Of a stretch of DNA of 64,000 nucleotides, positions 1 to 12,000 are shown one piece after another. The DNA is from Apoderus coryli (lineage: Eukaryota; Arthropoda; Insecta; Coleoptera; Attelabidae): the NCBI GenBank assembly GCA_911728435.2, contig OU452209.1:15978869-16042868 (forward strand). The letters are read 5' to 3'. Made by a program: the position numbers and the translations under genes. The notes beneath the pieces are model-generated. The model did no database searches. It worked only from the letters and a program-made list of their open reading frames with translations, and was not told where the DNA came from. Within the stretch, counting starts at the first letter, position 1; each line of letters begins with the position of its first letter.

Positions 1-2862
1 ATCCCGCTCCTCTTCAAACTGGTTTACTCCAACAAAAAAGCACAAGTGTTTGTGGAGCTGACGTGGTTAGATTTTTAAATAAATCCCGCTCCTCTTCGTA
101 ATGGATTATTCCAAAAAAATAAAAAACACAAAATTTTGTGGAGCTGACATCGTTTGATTTTTAAAGATTTTGAAATAAATCCCGCTCTTCTTCGTAATGG
201 ATTACTTAAAAAAAAAATAAAAAAAAACAAAAAATTTTGTGGAGCTGACGTCGTTTGATTTTTAAAGATTTTTAAATAAATCCCGCTCTTCTTCGTAAAG
301 GATTACTTCAAAAAAAATAAAAATAACACAAAATTTTGTGGAGCTGACATCGTTTGATTTTTAAAGAATTTTAAATAAATCCCGCCCCTCTTCGTAATGG
401 ATTACTTAAAAAAATGTGGAGCTGACGGAGTTTGATTTTTAAACATTTTTAAATAAATCCTGCTCTTCTTCGTAATGGATTACTTAAAAAAACACAAAAT
501 TTTGTAGAGCTGACATCGTTTGATTTTTAAAGATTTTTAAATAAATCCTGCTGTTCTTCCTAATGGATTACATCAAAAAAATAAAAAAACACAAAATTTA
601 TGGAGCTGACATCGTTTGATATTTAAAGATTGTTAAGACCTGCTCCTCGTCGTAATGGATTACTTAAAAAAAAAATAAAAAAACACAAAATTTTGTGGAG
701 CTGACATCGTTTGATTTTAAAGATTGTTAAGCCCTGCTCCTCGTCGTAACGGATTACTTAAAAAAAAAATAAAAAAACACAAAATTTTGTGGAGCTGACA
801 TCGTTTGATTTTAAAGATTGTTAAGTCCTGCTCCTCGTCGTAATGGATTACTTAAAAAAATCAAAAAACACAAAATTTTGTGGAGCTGACATCGTTTGAT
901 TTTAAAGATTTTAAGTCCTGCTCCTCGTCGTAACGGATTACTTAAAAAAAAATAAAAAAACACAAAATTTATGGAGCTGCCACCGTTTGATTTTAAAGAT
1001 TGTTAAGCCCTGCTCCTCGTCGTAATGGATTACTTAAAAAAATCAAAAAACACAAAATTTTGTGGAGCTGACATCGTTTGATTTTAAAGATTTTAAGTCC
1101 TGCGCCTCGTCGTAACGGATTACTTACAAAAAAATAAAAAAAAACAAAATTTATGGAGCTGCCACCGTTTGATTTTAAAGATTGTTAAGCCCTGCTCCTC
1201 GTCGTAATGGATTACTTAAAAAAAATAAAAAAACACAAAATTTATGGAGCTGCCATTGTTTGATTTTCAAGATTGTTAGGTCCTGCTCCTCGTCGTAATG
1301 GATTACTTTAAAAAAATAAAAAACACAAAATTTTGTGGAGCTGACATCGTTTGATTTTAAAGATTGTTAAGTCCTGCTCCTCGTCGTAATGGATTACTTA
1401 AAAAAAATAAAAAAACACAAAATTTATGGAGCTGCCATTGTTTGATTTTCAAGATTGTTAGGTCCTGCTCCTCGTCGTAATGGATTGCTTAAAAAAAATA
1501 AAAAAACACAAAATTTTGTGGAGCTGACATCGTTTGATTTTAAAGATTGTTAAGTCCTGCTCCTCGTCGTAATGGATTACTTAAAAAAAATAAAAAAACA
1601 CAAAATTTATGGAGCTGCCATTGTTTGACTTTCAAGATTGTTAGGTCCTGCTCCTCGTCGTAATGGATTGCTTAAAAAAAATAAAAAAACACAAAATTTT
1701 GTGGAGCTGCCACCGTTTGATTTTAAAGATTGTTAAGCCCTGCTCCTCGTCGTAATGGATTACTTAAAAAAAAATAAAAAAACACAAAATTTATGGAGCT
1801 GCCACCGTTTGATTTTAAAGATTGTTAAGCCCTGCTCCTCGTCGTAATGGATTACTTAAAAAAAATAAAAAAACACAAAATTTATGGAGCTGCCATCGTT
1901 TGATTTTAAAGATTGTTAAGCCCTGCTCCTCGTCGTAATGGATTACTTAAAAAAAAATAAAAAAACACAAAATTTTGTAGAGCTGACATCGTTTGATTTT
2001 AAAGATTGTTAAGTCCTGCTCCTCGTCGTAATGGATTACTTAAAAAAAATAAAAAAACACAAAATTTGTGGAGCTGAACTCGTTTGATTTTAAAGATTGT
2101 TAAGCCCTGCTCCTCGTCGTAATGGATTACTTAAAAAAAAATAAAAAAACACAAAATTTTGTAGAGCTGACATCGTTTGATTTTAAAGATTGTTAAGTCC
2201 TGCTCCTCGTCGTAATGGATTACTTAAAAAAAAATAAAAAAACACAAAATTTTGTGGAGCTGACCGTGTGATTTTTAAAGATTTTTAAATAAATCCCGCC
2301 CCTCTTCGTAATGGATTACTTAAAAATAATGTGGAGCTCACGTAGTTTGATTTTTAAATAAATCCTGCTCTTCTTCGTAATAGATTACTTAAAAAAGGAA
2401 AAAACACAACATTTTGTGGAGCTGACATTGTTTGATTTTTAAATATTTTTAAATAAATCCCGCTCTTCGAACTGGTTTACTCCAACAACAACAAAAACAC
2501 AAGTTTTTGTGGAGCTGACATCGTTTGATTTTTAAAGAAATGCTGCCCCACTTTGTAATGGATTACTTAAAAAAAAGAAAAACACAAAATTTTGTGGAGC
2601 TGACATCGTTTGATTTTAAAGATTGTTAAGTCCTGCTCCTCGTCGTAATGGATTACTTAAAAAAAAATAAAAAAACACAAAATTTTGTGGAGCTGACATC
2701 GTTTGATTTTTAAAGATTTTTAAATAACTCCCTCTCTTCCTCGAACTGGTTTACTCCAACAACAAAAAAACACAAGCTTTTGTGGAGTTAATGTCGTTTG
2801 ATTTTTAAAGCTTTTAAATAAATCCTGCTCTTCTTCGTCCTTCATGACACTTCATCCCGCTT
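1..2862. repeat. Minisatellite of about 95-bp units in the last visible XPO5 intron
   Basis: About 27-30 head-to-tail units. Each contains the module ACAAAATTTTGTGGAGCTGAC-like core, then CGTTTGATTTTTAAAGATT, then CCCGCTCCTCTTCGTAATGG and a poly-A/T-rich stretch. The centre (600-2250) is more homogeneous, using a CCTGCTCCTCGTCG variant. It has no coding exon. On the transcribed (minus) strand the units are U-rich. Confidence 0.9.
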
Positions 2863-2909
2863 TGTACACATTTTCCTGCTACAAACAAATTAACAAATCC
2901 CATACTTAC

Positions 2910-3033
2910 AAATTGGAGAAATGTGGGCGAGTACTGGCAACAAAACAGCATCATAAAACGGAGCTGGGCAAGAATGTATGAACGATTTCAGGAAAACACG
3001 AATGATTGGCCGAAATCGATAATCAGGAATAAA
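2910..3033 (-). CDS. XPO5: XPO5 coding exon 11 (last one in the window)
   Basis: Phase 0 in, phase 1 out. Acceptor TTGTTTCAG/TTT, donor ATTT/GTAAGT. Encodes IPDYRFRPIIRVFLKSF, a conserved exportin-5 block. Everything left of it to position 1 is intronic repeat, so the remaining exons are outside the window. Confidence 0.92.
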
Positions 3034-6000
3034 CTGAAACAAGAAATAATAATAAAAAACACTAGCTTCAATTGACAATATACCATTAGAACTTACATGT
3101 AAGCATGACAAAACACTATTGTTAATAGCTAAACCCAAATCGGGAATACTATACAAATCGCGACCCAAGGATGGTCCCAAGGAACCCATCATATGGTAAC
3201 AGCTCTCATATAACCCGAACAGGAACCTTTGCATTCGTTCTAAAGGTTCTGTTACTGTCAGTGAGGCATCGGCATTATCAGGTTGTGACGCAGTATGACC
3301 CACTAACCCTGTAAGGCAAGAGAACAAGGATTAAGCTTGGGTTATTCTTCTATGATGATTCCTTACCTAATAAATTCGATTTCTCAGTTTCCTGCATCGC
3401 CATACAACCTTTGTAGCAGTCGTGTATTAAATTTTGTGCATCAGGCGTGAAGAATTCATTAAAAATCCTGATTAATGACAGTAAATGTGGCAGCAATGGC
3501 ACTACGTGTGGTGCCGCAGGGTTCCGGCACACAGGATTACCAGATTCCGTTAATGACACCACGAATCCACCTCTTGTTGCTCGCTCAGGATCATCCGGCC
3601 ATGAGCAACGTTTCACAGCACCCAAAAGTAAGTTCACACAAAACCCTAAACTGCTTCTATTTTGGATGCACGGATCAAACTCCGCCTTCACCGGTGGTTT
3701 ATTCAATCCGATGAACGACACGAATGCTGCAGCAGTCTTCAGTGCACCGCTATTCACGATACTCAAAAACTGCGCATTGGCTTCTCTGGAAAATGAACAA
3801 TTATTACTTTATATTTTATCTAAAACTCAAACGTCAGATCCACAATATTTTGTGGAGTTGACGAAATAGAAAAAAAAACACGAAGTTTTGTGGAGCTGAC
3901 GAAATAGAAAAAAACACGAAGTTTTGTGGAGCTGATAAAATAGAAAAAAAACACGAAATTTTGTGGAGCTGACGAAATAGAAAAAAAAACACGAAATTTT
4001 GTGGAGCTGACGCAATAGAAAAAATCACGAAATTTTGTGGAGCTGACGAAATAGAAAAAAACACGAAATTTTGTGAAGCTGACGCAATAGAAAAAATCAC
4101 GAAATTTTGTGGAGCTGACGAAATAAAAAAAAAACACGAAATTTTGTGGAGCTGACGAAATAGAAAAAAAACACGAGATTTTGTGGAGCTGACGAAATAG
4201 AAAAAAAACACGAGATTTTGTGGAGCTGACGAAATAGAAAAAATCACGAAATTTTGTGGAGCTGACGAAATAAAAAAAAAAACACGAAATTTTGTGGAGC
4301 TGACGAAATAGAAAAAAAACACGAGATTTTGTGGAGCTGACGAAATAGAAAAAAAACACGAGATTTTGTGGAGCTGACGAAATAGAAAAAATCACGAAAT
4401 TTTGTGGAGCTGACGAAATAGAAAAAAAAACACGAAATTTTTTGGAGCTTACGAAATAGAAAAAATCACGAAATTTTGTGGAGCTGACGAAATAGAAAAA
4501 AAAACACGAAATTTTGTGGAGCTGACGAAATAGAAAAAAAATCACGAAATTTTGTGGAGCTGACGAAATAGAAAAAAACACGAAATTTTGTGGAGCTGAT
4601 GAAATCGAAAAAAACACGAAATTTTGTGGAGCTGACGAAATAGAAAAAAATCACGAAATTGTGTGGAGCTGACGAAATAGAGAAAAAAAAACGAAATTTT
4701 GTGGAGCTGACGAAATAGAAAAAACACGAAATTTTGTGGAGCTGACGAAATAAAAAAAAACACGAAATTTTGTGGAGCTGATGTAATAGAAAAAATACGA
4801 AATTTTGTGGAGCTGACGAAATAGAAAAAAAAACACGAAATTTTGTGGAGCTGACGCAATAGAAAAAAAACACGAAATTTTGTAGATTTGACGAAATAGA
4901 AAAAAAAAACACGACATTTTGTGGAGCTGACGAAATAGAAAAAAAACACGAAATTTTGTGGAGCTGACGAAATAGAAAAAAACACAAAATTTTGTGGAGC
5001 TGACGAATTATATAAAATCACGAAATTTTGTGGAGCTGACGAAATAGAAAAAAAAATTTTGTGGAGCTAACGAAATAGAAAAAAAAACACGAAATTTTGT
5101 GGAGCTGACGAAATAGAAAAAAAAACAAGAAATTTTGTGGAGCTGACGAATTATATAAAATCACGAAATTTTGTGGAGCTGACGAAATAGAAAAAAAAAT
5201 TTTGTGGAGCTAACGAAATAGAAAAAAAAACACGAAATTTTGTGGAGCTGACGAAATAGAAAAAAAAACAAGAAATTTTGTGGAGCTGACGAAATAGAAA
5301 AAAAACACGAAATTTCGTGGAGCTGACGTCGTCTGAATTTTACAGTTTTTTAAATAAATCCCGCTCTTCTTCGTAATGGATTATTTAAAAAAAAAAAGGG
5401 AAAAAAACACAAAATTTTGTGGAGCTGATATCTTTATAAAAAAATATTTTTAAATAAATGATGCTCCTCTTCGTAATGGGATCCTTAAAAAAAGCAAAAA
5501 AATTGTGGAGCTGACATCGTTTGATTTTTAAATATTTTTAAATAAATGCTGCTCCTCTTCGTAATGGATTACTTAAGAAAAAAGGAAAAAAACACAAAAT
5601 TTTGTGGACCTGACGTGGTTTGATTTCTAAAGATTGTTAAGAAAGTCCTGCTCCTCTTCGTAATGGATTACTTTAAAAAAACACAAAATTTTGTGGAGCT
5701 GACAGCGTTTGATTTTTAAAGTTTTTAAATAAATCCCTCTCATCTTCGTAATAGATTACTTAAAAAAAGGAAAAAACACAAAATTTTGTGGAGCTGACCT
5801 GGTTTGATTTTTATAGATTGTTAAGTCCGGCTCCTCTCCGTAATGGATTACTTAAAAAATGGAAAAAACACAAAATTGTCAGCTCCACAAAATTTTGTGT
5901 TTTTTCGTTTGATTTTTAAATATTTTTAAATAAATGCTGCTCCTCTTCGTAATGGATTACTTAAGAAAAAAGGAAAAAAACACAAAATTTTGTGGAGCTG

Positions 6001-9000
6001 ACGTGGTTGGATTTCTAAAGATTGTTAAGTAAGTCCTGCTCCTCTTCGTAATAGAATACTTAAAAAAAACACAAAATTTTGTAGAGCTGACATCATTTGA
6101 TTTGTAAAGAGAAGAAAAAGGTTAACAAATGAAAAAAATTTCGTGGCAAAGCGGACTAAAATGTTGGTTTTACCTGTACAAGGAATTTTGTTTAATTTAG
6201 CAGGGCCCCAGTCTAATTCAATGGAACCAGACCGAGGCATGGGTCGACAGATACTGATGAATTCGTTTCGCTCTTGTTATGAGCTCGTCAGAGTACCATA
6301 GTCGTTGCCCATCTACAAATATCGGCCTGTATTTAAGCACAATAGGATACACAACAGTAGACACATGTAAACACGTATCATCTACATATATATAGTAATG
6401 CATATCCTATACCATGCAGAGGCCGAACAAACTCAATGTATAGGTAAAACCAGACGTATAAATAGAAATAAATATAAATAAAAATTGCATGAACACAAAA
6501 CGCTAGCAGGAGACCATTTGATCCTTCTGCCAGCATCTCCCAAATATTTGGGTTTCATGAAATCCTTTTAAAAAGGTTAACATTTCAACAAAAAACCATT
6601 GCATACCTTAAGACTTCGCCAACGAAACTGCTTTGTCTCTCATAGTCCCCGAAATGATTCGAAATCAACAACAGCGCCTCCTGCAACGTCACCCGCTCCA
6701 TATTACTCAATTGCGCAGACGCATCCGGTCGTGACAAACTCTCCACTGTCGCTCGGATCTGATCAAATACCGGTAACAATAACAACGGATATTTGTTACC
6801 GATTTTCACCATCAACGATGCGGCATGACGTCTGACATTAATGACAGGTCGCGAGCGGGCCTCTTTATTCGTTTTACCTCCATCGGGCATGTAGAGGAGT
6901 GTCGCGAATATTTTATCGAGCACTTGAGGTAGAAGCGCGGCACCTGAGGCTGCTACTGAGTACGCTGAAACAGAAAATGAATTGAATCTACTTTTAACGA
7001 GTTAGTTGTGTCATAAATACTTACCAATGCCTCCGGTAGGTGCCATTTGTCCAGTTGACATGCTCAAAAACACAAACAAAGCGGAAATGCAAGTCAGCAA
7101 CGTTGACAGAATCAATGGATCTGCCGGTTGGTACGTCAAACACATCTGAAGCAGCCTTAGACCGGATGCTATTGGAGGACGTTCTTGAGCCTAGAGTAAA
7201 ATCAAAACAGACCATTCAAAAGTTGGTTCCTTGAGGCACACCATAGCTATATTTACCTGTAATACTCGGCTTAATATACTCTCCACAAAACTCGCCAACG
7301 CTTCCCATTCCTGGTAAACGGGATCGTTCACATTTAGGCCACTAGTTACATTTGGAGTTTGCAAACATTTCAACAGCCATTGCTCCAAGTAGTTGAAGGT
7401 AATTAGCGGGGAAACCAGCATAACTTGCCTAGAAAACATCACAAGCACTTTTACAAACACTAAATATTTCCTTGTATTAATAAATACCTGAAAGAATCTA
7501 GGAAATCCGATCGACATCTATGGAAAAACGTTGAAAACTCTTCCTCACTGTCAAAGTCCAGCTTTGCGTACGCGTCTGCTTGACTTAGGTCACGTGTAGT
7601 GGGACTTTTACCTAAACAAACCACTTTTAGTCTACAATAGTTAAGATTTTAAATAAATCCCACTCCTCCTCGTAATGTATTACTTCAAAAAAATAAAAAA
7701 ACACAAAATTTTGTGGAGCTGACATCGTTTGATTTTTAAATAAATCCCACTCCTCTTCGAACTGGTTTACTCCAACAAAAAAACACAAGTTTTTGTGGAG
7801 CTGACGGGGTTAAATTTTTGCATAAATCCTGCTCCTCTTCGTAATGGATTATTCAAAAAAAAAAAATAAAAAAGCAACATTTTGTGGAGCTGACATCGTT
7901 TGATTTTTAAATAAATCCCACTCCTCTTCGAACTGGTTTACTCCAACGAAAAAACACAAGTTTTTGTGGAGCTGACGTGGTTAAATTTTTACATAAATCC
8001 CGCTCCTCTTCGTAATGGATTATTTCAAAAAATAAAAAACACAAAAAGCTGACATCGTTTGATTTTTAAACATTTTTAACTACTTGTAAATCCCGCTCCT
8101 CTTCGTAGTAGATTACTTGCTGCTCTGCGTAATGGATTACTTCAAAAAAAATAAAAAACACAAAATTTTGTGGAGCTGACATCGTTTGATGTTTAAACAT
8201 TTTTAAATAAATCCCGCTGCTCTGCGTAATGGATTACTTCAAAAAAAATAAAAAACACAAAATTTTGTCGAGCTGACATCGTTTGATTTTAAAAGATTTT
8301 TAAAGAAGTCCCGCCGCTCTGCGTAATGGGTTACTAAAAAATTAAAAAAAACACAAAATTTTGTGGAGCTGACATGGTTTGATTTTTAAAGATTTTTAAG
8401 TCCTACTCCTCTTCGTAATGGATTACTTCAAAAATAATAAAAAAACACAAACTTCTGTGGAGCTGCCGTCGTTTGATGTTTAAACATTTTTAAATAAATC
8501 CCGCTGCTCTGCGTAATGGATTACTTAAAAAAAAAAATAAAAAACAACATTTTGTGGAGCTGACATTTTTTGATTTTAAAAGATTTTTAAATAAGTCACG
8601 CAGCTCTGCGTAATGGGTTACTAAAAAAATTAAAAAAAAACATAAAATTTTGTGGAGCTGACATGGTTTGATTTTTAAAGATTTTTAAGTCCTTCGTAAT
8701 GGATTACTTCAAAAATAATAAAAAACCACAAAATTTTGTGGAGCTGACATCGTTTGATGTTTAAACATTTTTAAATAAATCCCGCTGCTCTGCGTAATGG
8801 ATTACTTAAAAAAAAAAAAATAAAAAACACAACATTTTGTGGAGCTGACATTTTTTGATTTTAAAAGATTTTTAAATAAGTCACGCCGCTCTGCGTAATG
8901 GGTTACTAAAAAAATTAAAAAAAACATAAAATTTTGTGGAGCTGACATGGTTTGATTTTTAAAGATTTTTAAGTCCTACTCTTCTTCGTAATGGATTACT

Positions 9001-12000
9001 TCAAAAATAATAAAAAAACACAAAATTTTGTGGAGCTGACATCGTTTGATGTTTAAACATTTTTAAATAAATCCCGCTGCTCTGCGTAATGGATTACTTA
9101 AAAAAAAAAAATAAAAAACACAACATTTTGTGGAGCTGACATTTTTTGATTTTAAAAGATTTTTAAATAAGTCACGCCGCTCTGCGTAATGGGTTACTAA
9201 AAAAATAAAAAAAAACACAAAATTTTGTGGAGCTGACATGGTTTGATTTGTAAAGATTTTTAAGTCCTACTCCTCTTCGTAATGGATTACTTCAAAAATA
9301 ATAAAAAAACACAAGATTTTGTGGAGCTGCCGTCGTTTGATGTTTAAACATTTTTAAATAAATCCCGCTGCTCTGCGTAATGGATTACTTAAAAAAAAAA
9401 ATAAAAAACAACATTTTGTGGAGCTGACATTTTTTGATTTTAAAAGATTTTTAAATAAGTCACGCCGCTCTGCGTAATGGGTTACTAAAAAAATTTAAAA
9501 AAAACACAAAATTTTGTGGAGCTGACATGGTTTGATTTTTAAGTCCTTCGTAATGGATTACTTCAAAAATAATAAAAAAACACAAAATTTTGTGGAGCTG
9601 ACATCGTTTGATGTTTAAACATTTTTAAATAAATCCCGCTGCTCTGCGTAATGGATTACTTAAAAAAAAAAATAAAAAACACAACATTTTGTGGAGCTGA
9701 CATTTTTTGATTTTAAAAGATTTTTAAATAAGTCACGCCGCTCTGCGTAATGGGTTACTAAAAAAATTAAAAAAAACATAAAATTTTGTGGAGCTGACAT
9801 GGTTTGATTTTTAAAGATTTTTAAGTCCTACTCTTCTTCGTAATGGATTACTTCAAAAATAATAAAAAAACACAAGATTTTGTGGAGCTGCCGTCGTTTG
9901 ATGTTTAAACATTTTTAAATAAATCCCGCTGCTCTGCGTAATGGATTACTTAAAAAAAAAAAAATAAAAAACACAACATTTTGTGGAGCTGACATTTTTT
10001 GATTTTAAAAGATTTTTAAATAAGTCACGCCGCTCTGCGTAATGGGTTACTAAAAAAATTAAAAAAAACATAAAATTTTGTGGAGCTGACATGGTTTGAT
10101 TTTTAAAGATTTTTAAGTCCTACTCTTCTTCGTAATGGATTACTTCAAAAATAATAAAAAAACACAAAATTTTGTGGAGCTGACATCGTTTGATGTTTAA
10201 ACATTTTTAAATAAATCCCGCTGCTCTGCGTAATGGATTACTTAAAAAAAAAAATAAAAAACACAACATTTTGTGGAGCTGACATTTTTTGATTTTAAAA
10301 GATTTTTAAATAAGTCACGCCGCTCTGCGTAATGGGTTACTAAAAAAATAAAAAAAAACACAAAATTTTGTGGAGCTGACATGGTTTGATTTTTAAAGAT
10401 TTTTAAGTCCTACTCCTCTTCGTAATGGATTACTTCAAAAATAATAAAAAAACACAAGATTTTGTGGAGCTGCCGTCGTTTGATGTTTAAACATTTTTAA
10501 ATAAATCCCGCTGCTCTGCGTAATGGATTACTTAAAAAAAAAAATAAAAAACAACATTTTGTGGAGCTGACATTTTTTGATTTTAAAAGATTTTTAAATA
10601 AGTCACGCCGCTCTGCGTAATGGGTTACTAAAAAAATTTAAAAAAAACACAAAATTTTGTGGAGCTGACATGGTTTGATTTTTAAAGATTTTTAAGTCCT
10701 TCGTAATGGATTACTTCAAAAATAATAAAAAAACACAAAATTTTGTGGAGCTGACATCGTTTGATGTTTAAACATTTTTAAATAAATCCCGCTGCTCTGC
10801 GTAATGGATTACTTAAAAAAAAAAAATAAAAAACACAACATTTTGTGGAGCTGACATTTTTTGATTTTAAAAGATTTTTAAATAAGTCACGCCGCTCTGC
10901 GTAATGGGTTACTAAAAAAATTAAAAAAAAACATAAAATTTTGTGGAGCTGACATGGTTTGATTTTTAAAGATTTTTAAGTCCTACTCTTCTTCGTAATG
11001 GATTACTTCAAAAATAATAAAAAAACACAAAATTTTGTGGAGCTGACATCGTTTGATGTTTAAACATTTTTAAATAAATCCCGCTGCTCTGCGTAATGGA
11101 TTACTTAAAAAAAAAAAATAAAAAACACAACATTTTGTGGAGCTGACATTTTTTGATTTTAAAAGATTTTTAAATAAGTCACGCCGCTCTGCGTAATGGG
11201 TTACTAAAAAAATAAAAAAAAACACAAAATTTTGTGGAGCTGACATGGTTTGATTTTTAAGTCCTACTCCTCTTCGTAATGGATTACTTCAAAAATAATA
11301 AAAAAACACAAGATTTTGTGGAGCTGCCGTCGTTTGATGTTTAAACATTTTTAAATAAATCCCGCTGCTCTGCGTAATGGATTACTTAAAAAAAAAAAAT
11401 AAAAAACAACATTTTGTGGAGCTGACATTTTTTGATTTTAAAAGATTTTTAAATAAGTCACGCCGCTCTGCGTAATGGGTTACTAAAAAAATTTAAAAAA
11501 AACACAAAATTTTGTGGAGCTGACATGGTTTGATTTTTAAAGATTTTTAAGTCCTTCGTAATGGATTACTTCAAAAATAATAAAAAAACACAAAATTTTG
11601 TGGAGCTGACATCGTTTGATGTTTAAACATTTTTAAATAAATCCCGCTGCTCTGCGTAATGGATTACTTAAAAAAAAAAAATAAAAAACACAACATTTTG
11701 TGGAGCTGACATTTTTTGATTTTAAAAGATTTTTAAATAAGTCACGCCGCTCTGCGTAATGGGTTACTAAAAAAATTAAAAAAAACATAAAATTTTGTGG
11801 AGCTGACATGGTTTGATTTTTAAAGATTTTTAAGTCCTACTCTTCTTCGTAATGGATTACTTCAAAAATAATAAAAAAACACAAGATTTTGTGGAGCTGA
11901 CATCGTTTGATGTTTAAACATTTTTAAATAAATCCCGCTGCTCTGCGTAATGGATTACTTAAAAAAAAAAAATAAAAAACACAACATTTTGTGGAGCTGA

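Noticed and set aside
3820..5021. Several overlapping minus-strand open frames with repeated SSTKF, SSAPQNF and RQLHKIS motifs
   Set aside because: They are read-outs of the 37-bp minisatellite in all three frames, lie in an intron of XPO5 and have no stable frame.
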